Below are positions 6,126-11,891 of a stretch of DNA of 12,754 nucleotides, one piece after another; position 1 is the first letter of the stretch; each line of letters begins with the position of its first letter. The notes beneath the pieces were generated by a model, which was not told where the DNA came from, made no database searches, and worked only from the letters and a program-made list of their open reading frames with translations. Position numbers and translations under genes: made by a program. Source of the DNA: JBBRTJ01 sp038244535 (GTDB lineage Bacteria > Actinomycetota > Acidimicrobiia > Acidimicrobiales > Ilumatobacteraceae); NCBI GenBank assembly GCA_038244535.1, contig JBBRTJ010000103.1:1-12754 (forward strand), read 5' to 3'.

Positions 6126-6839
6126 CTACCAGCTCGACCCGCGCCCCCCGGGCTGATCGGCGGCGGCCCGCAGCGCGGCAAGGTTGGCGGCCACGGCGCA
6201 GCCGCCCCCGAACACCGATGACCCCGCCACGGCCACGGTCGTGCCCGCGGCGGCCAGGGCCTCGATGTTGGCGACCGTGATGCCCCCATCGACCTCGATG
6301 GCCACGTGTCCGAGCCCCCGGGCGTTCAGCGTGGCGCGCAGACGGCTCACCTTGCCGACCGCGCCGGTGATGAAGGCCTGCCCGCCGAAGCCAGGGTTCA
6401 CGCTCATCACCAGCACCTGGTCGACCTCGGGCAGGATCTCGTCGATGGTGGTGAGCGAGGTCGCCGGGTTCAGGGCGACACCTGGGACGGCGCCGAGCTG
6501 TCGGATCCGCTGCGTCGTGCGGTGCAGGTGAGGGCAGGCCTCGACGTGCACCTCGATGATGTCACTGCCGGCGTCACGGAAGTCGCCGAGGTAGCGGTCG
6601 GGCTCGTCGATCATCAGGTGTGCTTCGAGGACGCCGCCGTACTCGTCGGCCAAGGGGCGTAGCGCAGCGATGTGGCCGGCGCTCAGTGCGATGTTGGGCA
6701 CGAAGTGGCCGTCCATCACGTCGACGTGGATGCGGCGCACGCCCGCCTCGAAGCATGCCCGTACCTGGTCGCCGAGGCTGAGGAGGTCGGCGGCAAGGAT
6801 GGACGGAGCGATCTCGATCGGCGCGGTCACGGCACCCAT
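6126..6839 (-). CDS. rpe: Ribulose-phosphate 3-epimerase
   Basis: A 237-residue TIM-barrel enzyme that interconverts ribulose-5-phosphate and xylulose-5-phosphate in the non-oxidative pentose phosphate pathway. Signatures: APSILAAD (11-18), HVDVMDGHFVPN (38-49, metal His38, catalytic Asp40), EAHLMI (72-77, metal His74), MSVNPGFGGQAF (145-156) and IEVDGGI (181-187, catalytic Asp184). A phosphate-binding Gly-Ser-Ser follows at 206-208. Length is slightly above the usual 220 because of short additions at both ends. The start is ATG at 6839, four bases after the rpiA stop; GTG at 6830 is an alternative that also leaves the first strand intact. The gene ends with TAG. It is the fifth gene of the gnd operon. 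Confidence 0.95.
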   Translation of the reverse strand: MGAVTAPIEIAPSILAADLLSLGDQVRACFEAGVRRIHVDVMDGHFVPNIALSAGHIAALRPLADEYGGVLEAHLMIDEPDRYLGDFRDAGSDIIEVHVEACPHLHRTTQRIRQLGAVPGVALNPATSLTTIDEILPEVDQVLVMSVNPGFGGQAFITGAVGKVSRLRATLNARGLGHVAIEVDGGITVANIEALAAAGTTVAVAGSSVFGGGCAVAANLAALRAAADQPGGRGSSW

Positions 6840-6843
6840 CGTG

Positions 6844-7539
6844 CTACGCGGGTCGGCGCACGTGGCGCACACCACCGGGACCGGCCACGAGGAGGTCGCT
6901 GGTGAGGCCGATGAACAGACCGTGCTCGACGATGCCGGCGAGGTCGGACAGGGCCAGGGCGAGGGCGGCTGGGTCGGTGATCGTGCCGAAGTGGCAGTCA
7001 AGGATCCTGCAGCCCTGGTCGGTGATGAAGGGCGATCCGTCGGGGCCGAGGCGCTGCACCGGTTCGGCGCCGAGCCCGGCCAGCGCCGCCGCGGTAGTGC
7101 GCCACCCGAACGAGACGACCTCGACCGGGACCGCCCACTTCGTGCCGAGTGCGGGTACGAGCTTGGCTTCGTCGACCACGATCACCTGTCGGGTGGTGGC
7201 GCGAGCGACGACCTTCTCCCGCGTGAGCGCCCCGCCACCGCCCTTGATGAGGTCGAGTTGCGGATCGACCTCGTCCGCGCCATCGATCGTGATGTCGAGG
7301 TGCCACGGCCCGTCGTCGGTCAGCAGTGGCAACGACAGCGCAGCCGCGGCGTCGGCCGTCTGCCGGCTGGTGGAGACGCACTGCAGGCCGGGCAGCTCGC
7401 CCGCCTGGAAGCGCTCGGCGATGCGCCGCGTCGCCCAGATGGCCGTGCTCCCGGTGCCGAGCCCCACCGCCATGCCGGCCTCGACCCACTCGGCGGCTCG
7501 CTCGCCGGCGGCGCGCTTGTGGGCGTCGGCGTCGCTCAC
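6844..7539 (-). CDS. rpiA: Ribose-5-phosphate isomerase A
   Basis: A 231-residue cytoplasmic isomerase interconverting ribose-5-phosphate and ribulose-5-phosphate. The RpiA family pattern is clear: GLGTGSTA (26-33, phosphate loop), STSRQT (56-61), TIDGADE (84-90, Asp86 and Asp89), KGGGGALTREK (99-109, with catalytic base Glu108), and VEHGLFIG (204-211) near the end. Length matches the usual 220-230. This is the type A enzyme, not the unrelated RpiB common in many actinobacteria. The start is GTG at 7539, which overlaps the pgl stop (GTGA), so translation is probably coupled. The stop is TAG, four bases before rpe. There is no sign of truncation or frameshift. Confidence 0.95.
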   Translation of the reverse strand: MSDADAHKRAAGERAAEWVEAGMAVGLGTGSTAIWATRRIAERFQAGELPGLQCVSTSRQTADAAAALSLPLLTDDGPWHLDITIDGADEVDPQLDLIKGGGGALTREKVVARATTRQVIVVDEAKLVPALGTKWAVPVEVVSFGWRTTAAALAGLGAEPVQRLGPDGSPFITDQGCRILDCHFGTITDPAALALALSDLAGIVEHGLFIGLTSDLLVAGPGGVRHVRRPA

Positions 7540-8255
7540 GTCGGAGACCCGAGAAGCGACGCGGCCGCCGAGTCGACCAGCCAGGTCAGCCGGCCCGCTG
7601 GAGCCACGGCCTGCGAGGGGAGGCGCCGGTGATCAGGCGGTCCCTCGAGGACCTCGTGCAGCATCGCGGCCTTGCCCGCCCCGGCAACGAGGAACACGAC
7701 GTGACGAGCGGCATCGAGCACCGCGTAGGTGAGCGTGATGCGCTTCCGGGGTGCCACGGGCGCCTCGTTGGCCACCACCCACGCCATGCGTACGTCGAGG
7801 GCCGCCGTGTGGGGGAACAGCGAGGCGCAGTGGCCGTCGTCTCCCATCCCGAGCAGCACGACGTCGAGCACGGGCGTCTGGCCCGGCGGGCACCAGTGGG
7901 CCAGCTCGGCGGCGTACTGCAGTGCCGCTTCAGCCGGGTCGAGCTCGCCCATCATGCGGTGCACGTTCGACACCGGCACGGCGGCCCGGTCCAGCAACGT
8001 GCGCCGGGCCAGGGCGTAGTTGCTGGCGGGATCGCCGGGTGGCACGGCCCGCTCGTCACCGAACCACACGTGGACGCTGCCCCATGGCAGCTCGAGCTGA
8101 GCCAGCCGCTGGTACACCGGCTCTGGCGTCGACCCACCACTCAGTGCGAGGTGAGCGATGCCGCGCACCTCGACCGCGGCTCTCAGCTCGGTTGCCAGCA
8201 GCTGTGCGGTGGCTTCGGCCAGGGACGCCTCGTCAGGTTGGACGTCGAGCTCCAT
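7536..8255 (-). CDS. pgl: 6-phosphogluconolactonase
   Basis: A 239-residue cytoplasmic lactonase (DevB/SOL type) hydrolysing 6-phosphogluconolactone to 6-phosphogluconate, the second oxidative step of the pentose phosphate pathway. Family blocks: LALSGGSTP (36-44), WFGDERAVPP (64-73), SNYALARRTLL (78-88), LLGMGDDGHCASLFP (134-148), the active loop with Arg170 and Arg172 then TLTY (174-177), and AGAGKA (191-196). Length is normal. The ATG at 8255 shares its A with the pgi stop (TGATG), so it should be translated by reinitiation after pgi. Its own stop overlaps rpiA. Presence of pgl implies that a glucose-6-phosphate dehydrogenase is encoded elsewhere. Confidence 0.95.
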   Translation of the reverse strand: MELDVQPDEASLAEATAQLLATELRAAVEVRGIAHLALSGGSTPEPVYQRLAQLELPWGSVHVWFGDERAVPPGDPASNYALARRTLLDRAAVPVSNVHRMMGELDPAEAALQYAAELAHWCPPGQTPVLDVVLLGMGDDGHCASLFPHTAALDVRMAWVVANEAPVAPRKRITLTYAVLDAARHVVFLVAGAGKAAMLHEVLEGPPDHRRLPSQAVAPAGRLTWLVDSAAASLLGSPT

Positions 8256-9886
8256 CAGCGGATGGCGCGATAGCGCCGGATGAGGGCGTTGGTCGAGGAG
8301 TCGTGAGCGAGGTCGTCGTCGGTCGGTGCGGCCAGCTCGGTCGAGATGCGGCCCGCCAGGACCTTGCCCAGCTCGACGCCCCACTGGTCGAAGGAGTTGA
8401 CGTCCCAGATCGCGCCCTGCACCAGCACCTTGTGCTCGTAGAGCGCTATCAGGCGCCCGAGCATCGCCGGGTCGAGGCGGTCGACGAGGATCGTCGTGGT
8501 CGGCCGGTTGCCCTCGAACGTCTTGTGGGCGACGAGCGCGTCGGGAACCCCGTCGGCTCCCACCTCCTCGGCCGTCTTGCCGAACGCCAGCGCCTCGGTC
8601 TGGGCGAACAGGTTCGCCATCAGCAGGTCCTGGTGGTCGCCGACGACCGCCTCGGGCCGGCACACACCGATGAAGTCGGCTGGCACCAGCACCGTTCCCT
8701 GGTGGAGCAACTGGTAGAACGCGTGCTGGCCGTTGGTGCCGGGCTGCCCCCACACCACCGGACAGGTGCTCCACTCGACAGCTCGCCCGTCGAGCGTGAC
8801 GTGCTTGCCGTTGGACTCCATCTCGAGCTGTTGGAGGTAGGCAGGGAAGCGGTCGAGGTACTGGCTGTAGGGGAGCACGGCGTGGCTCTGGGCGCCGAAG
8901 AAGTTCGTGTACCAGACCCCCAGCAACGCCATGAGCACCGGGATGTTGCGCTCGAACGGCGCCGTGCGGAAGTGCTCGTCGGCCTCGTGGAAGCCCTCCA
9001 GCATTGAAGCGAAGCCGTCGGGTCCGATGGCCAGCATGAGTGACAGCCCGATGGCGGCGTCCATCGAGTAGCGCCCGCCGACCCAGTCCCAGAAGCCGAA
9101 CATGTTCTCGGTGGCGATGCCGAACGCGGCGACCTCGGCGGCGTTGGTGGACACCGCGACGAAGTGGTGGCGCACGGCCTCCTCGCCGAGCGATGCCACC
9201 AGCCACTCGCGCGCCGTGCGGGCGTTGGTCATGGTCTCGACCGTGGTGAAGGTCTTCGAAGCCACCACGAACAGCGTCTCGGCCGGGTCGAGGTCGACGG
9301 TGGCCTCCCAGAAGTCGGTGCCGTCGACGTTGGACACGAAGCGGCCCCGAATCGAGCGGTCGCTGAAGGCGAGCAAGGCGTCGTGGGCCATGGCGGGACC
9401 GAGGTCGGAGCCGCCGATGCCGATGTTGACCACCGCGGTGATCCGCTTGCCGGTCGCCCCGCGCCAGGCGCCGGAGCGGATCCGGTCGGCAAACGCCGCC
9501 ATTTGATCGAGGATCGTGTGGACCTCGGCGACCACGTCGACGCCGTCGACCACGAGGTGAGCGTCGCGCGGCATGCGCAGCGCGACGTGCAGCACGCTGC
9601 GATGTTCGGTGGTGTTGATCGCCGCACCCGAGAACATCGCGTCGATCTTCTGTCGCACCCCGCAGGCCTCGGCCAGGATCAGCAGGAGATCGATGGATTC
9701 GTCGGTCACGCGGTGCTTGGCGTAGTCGAAGCGCAGCCCGAGGGCCTCGACCGCGAACCGGTTGCCCCGGTCGGGATCGGCGGCGAACAGCTCGCGGAGG
9801 TGCACGCCGGCCAGTTCGCCGTGGTGAGCGACGAGCGCCATCCACTCGGGCCGGTCAATCAGCATCGGGGGCAGGGCCGGGCTCAT
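8255..9886 (-). CDS. pgi: Glucose-6-phosphate isomerase
   Basis: A 543-residue full-length phosphoglucose isomerase interconverting glucose-6-phosphate and fructose-6-phosphate. Visible signatures: NIGIGGSDLGP (154-164), VASKTFTT (208-215), FWDWVGGRYS (265-274, Arg272), MESNGK (356-361, catalytic Glu357), GTNGQHAFYQLLHQGT (383-398, His388) and VQGAIWDVNSFDQWGVELGK (489-508, catalytic Lys508). Arg272, Glu357 and His388 fall at the same numbers as in the rabbit enzyme, showing little insertion or deletion through the core. The start is ATG at 9886, overlapping the gnd stop by four bases (ATGA). In this operon it can return fructose-6-phosphate from the non-oxidative branch to glucose-6-phosphate, as well as serving glycolysis and gluconeogenesis. 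Confidence 0.97.
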   Translation of the reverse strand: MSPALPPMLIDRPEWMALVAHHGELAGVHLRELFAADPDRGNRFAVEALGLRFDYAKHRVTDESIDLLLILAEACGVRQKIDAMFSGAAINTTEHRSVLHVALRMPRDAHLVVDGVDVVAEVHTILDQMAAFADRIRSGAWRGATGKRITAVVNIGIGGSDLGPAMAHDALLAFSDRSIRGRFVSNVDGTDFWEATVDLDPAETLFVVASKTFTTVETMTNARTAREWLVASLGEEAVRHHFVAVSTNAAEVAAFGIATENMFGFWDWVGGRYSMDAAIGLSLMLAIGPDGFASMLEGFHEADEHFRTAPFERNIPVLMALLGVWYTNFFGAQSHAVLPYSQYLDRFPAYLQQLEMESNGKHVTLDGRAVEWSTCPVVWGQPGTNGQHAFYQLLHQGTVLVPADFIGVCRPEAVVGDHQDLLMANLFAQTEALAFGKTAEEVGADGVPDALVAHKTFEGNRPTTTILVDRLDPAMLGRLIALYEHKVLVQGAIWDVNSFDQWGVELGKVLAGRISTELAAPTDDDLAHDSSTNALIRRYRAIR

Positions 9887-10905
9887 CGGCCCGACGCCTG
9901 CTCGTGGTGACCACCGAACTGGTAGCGCATCGCCGACAGGACCTTGTTGGCGAAGTCGTCGTTCCCGCGCGACGCGAACCGCTCGTAGAGCGCCGCCGTC
10001 AGCACGGGGGTGGGCACGCCTTCGTCGATGGCCGCCTTGACCGTCCAGCGCCCCTCACCCGAGTCCGACACCCGCCCTGAGAACCCGCTGAGGTCGGGGC
10101 TCTCGACGAGCGAGCCGGCCGTCAGGTCGAGCAGCCACGAGGCCACGACGCTGCCACGGCGCCAGAGCTCCGTGACGGCTCCGAGATCGAAGTCGAACTG
10201 GAAGTGCTCGGGATCGCGCAGCGGGGTGTTCTCGGCGTCGGCCTTGTGCTCGAGGCGACCGACCCCGGCGTTGGCCAGCACGTTGAGCCCCTCGGCATAG
10301 GCGGCCATGAGGCCGTACTCGATGCCGTTGTGGACCATCTTGACGAAGTGCCCGGCCCCACTCGGTCCGCAGTGCAGCCAGCCGTCCTCGGCGGTCGTGG
10401 CCGGCGCGGTCTCGCGCCCTGGGGTACGGGGGATGTCGCCTCGGCCTGGCGCCAGCGCAGCCAGGATCGGCGTGAGGTGGCCGACGACGTCGTCGTCACC
10501 GCCCACCATCAGGCAGTAGCCACGGTCCTCGCCCCACACGCCGCCGCTCGTGCCGGCATCGAGGTAGTGGATGCCCTGGGCACTGAGCTCGGCCGCCCGG
10601 CGCTGGTCGTCCTGGTAGTAGCTGTTGCCACCGTCGATCACGATGTCGCCTGCCGCGAGGTGCGGGACCAGGTCGGCCAGCGTGGCGTCGACCACTGCCG
10701 CCGGCACCATCAGCCAGACCGCCCGCGGGGTGCTCAGCCCGGCAGCCAGCGCGGCGAGATCAGTGGCTCCGGTCGCTCCGCCCGCCTCGGAGGCCGCCAC
10801 GGCGGACTCGCTGACGTCGAAGACGACGCAGTGGTGCCCGGCCCTGGTGAGTCGACGCACCATCGCCGCCCCCATCCGCCCGAGCCCGATCATCCCCAGC
10901 TCCAT
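9883..10905 (-). CDS. gnd: 6-phosphogluconate dehydrogenase, decarboxylating, short NAD+-type
   Basis: A 340-residue member of the short 6-phosphogluconate dehydrogenases (classical NADP+ enzymes have about 470), oxidising 6-phosphogluconate to ribulose-5-phosphate and CO2. The Rossmann loop is GLGRMG (7-12). The residue ending the second strand is Asp30 (VFDVS), where NADP+ enzymes carry the NRT motif, so NAD+ is the predicted cofactor. Substrate-binding and catalytic blocks: DAGTSGGVWGEDRGYCLMVGG from 116, GAGHFVKMVHNGIEYG from 183 (catalytic Lys189, Glu196) and SGFSGRVSDSGEGRWT from 273. It is the first gene of the operon. The ATG at 10905 has a strong AAGGAGG ribosome site five bases upstream, the only good one among the operon-leading genes here. 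Confidence 0.96.
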   Translation of the reverse strand: MELGMIGLGRMGAAMVRRLTRAGHHCVVFDVSESAVAASEAGGATGATDLAALAAGLSTPRAVWLMVPAAVVDATLADLVPHLAAGDIVIDGGNSYYQDDQRRAAELSAQGIHYLDAGTSGGVWGEDRGYCLMVGGDDDVVGHLTPILAALAPGRGDIPRTPGRETAPATTAEDGWLHCGPSGAGHFVKMVHNGIEYGLMAAYAEGLNVLANAGVGRLEHKADAENTPLRDPEHFQFDFDLGAVTELWRRGSVVASWLLDLTAGSLVESPDLSGFSGRVSDSGEGRWTVKAAIDEGVPTPVLTAALYERFASRGNDDFANKVLSAMRYQFGGHHEQASGR

Positions 10906-10910
10906 CCCTG

Positions 10911-10917
10911 CCTCCTT
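10911..10917 (-). promoter_or_regulatory. Strong Shine-Dalgarno sequence of gnd
   Basis: AAGGAGG on the minus strand with a five-base spacer to the ATG at 10905. It fixes the gnd start and contrasts with the other starts in the window, which lack such a site. Confidence 0.85.
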
Positions 10918-10927
10918 GTCGGCGCCG

Positions 10928-10933
10928 ACGTTA
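10928..10933 (-). promoter_or_regulatory. Putative -10 element of the gnd operon
   Basis: TAACGT on the minus strand matches TANNNT. It lies 22 bases before the gnd ATG, giving a predicted leader of about 16 bases that carries the Shine-Dalgarno sequence. It overlaps the opposing mobA hexamer by two bases. No -35 element is apparent. Confidence 0.45.
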
Positions 10934-10937
10934 CGTT
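10932..10937 (+). promoter_or_regulatory. Putative -10 element for mobA
   Basis: TACGTT matches TANNNT and ends seven bases before the GTG at 10945, consistent with a leaderless mRNA. It lies in a tandem ACGTTACGTT stretch in the 39-base divergent gap with gnd. Confidence 0.45.
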
Positions 10938-10944
10938 GCACACC

Positions 10945-11556
10945 GTGCCTCCGCCGCCGTTCCTCGGTGCTGTGCTGACCGGCGGCCGCAGCACCCGGAT
11001 GGGCCGTGACAAGGCGACGCTCGTCGTGGGTGGCGAGGCCCTTGCCGCCCGGACGGCGCGGGTGTTGGAGGAAGCTGGGGCCGAGTCGGTCGTGGCCGTC
11101 GGGGGCGATCCCGCGGTGCTGGGCCTCGGGGGCCTCGGCCTGGCGGTGCTGGCCGACCTGCACCCCGGTGAGGGGCCGCTCGGAGCGATCGTGACAGCGC
11201 TCGGCGCCCTTCCACCGTCGATCGAGGTCGTGGTCGTGCTGGCCTGCGATCTGTGGCTGGTGGAACCGGAGGCAGTGAGGGCCGTGGTCGACGCCCTTGA
11301 CGGGGCACCGGCGAGCGCCATGGCCGCCATGGCTCGCTCACCCGACGGCGCCGCCTGGGAGCCGCTCCTGGCCGCCTACCGTCGATCCGCCGCCGCCACG
11401 CTCGGCGAGGCCTTCGCCGCGGGGGAGCGGGTGGTGCAGCGGTCCCTGGCCGGGCTCGAGGTGGTCGAGGTCGTCCTGGCCGACCCCACGTGGCTGTCCA
11501 ACGCCAACCGCCCAGGCGATCTCGGCGACCAGGGTGGTCATGAAGGCCGCGGGTAG
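10945..11556 (+). CDS. mobA: Molybdenum cofactor guanylyltransferase (MobA-like nucleotidyltransferase)
   Basis: A 203-residue nucleotidyltransferase of the MobA type, which attaches GMP from GTP to molybdopterin to make the guanine dinucleotide cofactor. The nucleotide-binding loop is LTGGRSTRMGRDK (11-23); GEGPLGAI (75-82) follows, Asp102 in the LACDLW segment is the likely metal ligand, and NANRPGDL (186-193) matches the family's C-terminal NxNTPEDL block. The usual Pro after the metal Asp region is replaced by Trp104, a mild oddity. Start is GTG at 10945; an in-frame TTG at 10936 is less likely. No other cofactor gene lies in the window, so a different NTP-transferase substrate is possible. 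The stop TAG lies 11 bases before the rhodanese gene. Confidence 0.78.
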   Translation: MPPPPFLGAVLTGGRSTRMGRDKATLVVGGEALAARTARVLEEAGAESVVAVGGDPAVLGLGGLGLAVLADLHPGEGPLGAIVTALGALPPSIEVVVVLACDLWLVEPEAVRAVVDALDGAPASAMAAMARSPDGAAWEPLLAAYRRSAAATLGEAFAAGERVVQRSLAGLEVVEVVLADPTWLSNANRPGDLGDQGGHEGRG

Positions 11557-11559
11557 CCT
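11554..11559 (+). promoter_or_regulatory. Possible internal -10 element before the rhodanese gene
   Basis: TAGCCT matches TANNNT, and its TAG is the stop codon of mobA. Eight bases separate it from the ATG at 11568, which has no Shine-Dalgarno sequence. It could give a separate leaderless rhodanese-rnd transcript; alternatively the three genes form one operon. Confidence 0.3.
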
Positions 11560-11567
11560 CGTGGCCG

Positions 11568-11891
11568 ATGGCCATCCCCGAGATCGATGTCGATGAACTG
11601 GCTCTTCGGATCGAGGCCGGGGCGGTGGTGATCGACGTCCGTGAGCCTGACGAGTACGGCAACGGCCACGTGCCCGGGGCGATCCTCGTCCCCCTCGGCT
11701 CGGTACCCGACCGACTGGGCGACCTCGGTGTCGGAACCGAGCTCCTCCTCGTGTGCCGCAGCGGCGCCCGCAGCATGCGCGCCGGCGAGTTCCTCGAGGC
11801 GCAGGGACGGACCGCGGTCAACGTTGCCGGGGGCACCTTGGCATGGGTGGCGAGCGGCCGTGACGTCGTGACCGGCGACCAGCCTTCGTGA
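11568..11891 (+). CDS. Single-domain rhodanese-like sulfurtransferase
   Basis: A 107-residue single rhodanese domain. The strand-turn VIDVREPDEYGNGHVPGA begins at residue 21, and the active-site loop is CRSGARS (63-69) with Cys63 as the persulfide-forming cysteine. The six-residue loop fits a sulfurtransferase, not the longer loop of Cdc25-like phosphatases. It ends with the GG-x-x-x-W pattern of the family. There is no signal peptide, so it is cytoplasmic. Partners are unknown; the mobA neighbour invites a link to molybdenum-cofactor sulfur chemistry, but such stand-alone rhodaneses are common and the link is weak. ATG at 11568 is the only sensible start. The stop overlaps the rnd start (GTGA). 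Confidence 0.9.
   Translation: MAIPEIDVDELALRIEAGAVVIDVREPDEYGNGHVPGAILVPLGSVPDRLGDLGVGTELLLVCRSGARSMRAGEFLEAQGRTAVNVAGGTLAWVASGRDVVTGDQPS

Noticed and set aside
5888..6289. Second minus-strand frame of 133 codons across rpe's end and the zipper gene
   Set aside because: It overlaps the conserved rpe C-terminus in another frame and is Arg/Ser/Pro-rich without domains.
6840..7001. Longer rpe start reaching into rpiA
   Set aside because: These codons overlap the conserved end of rpiA in another frame, and rpe begins its first strand just after the ATG at 6839.
7536..9845. A 769-codon minus-strand frame that reads like a giant fusion ending in 6-phosphogluconolactonase
   Set aside because: Only its last 239 codons are pgl. 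The earlier part is an Arg/Gly/Pro-rich shadow of pgi in another frame, and pgi itself is intact with all its signatures.
10906..11163. Longer gnd start reaching into mobA
   Set aside because: The ATG at 10905 has a strong ribosome site and is immediately followed by the Rossmann GLGRMG motif.
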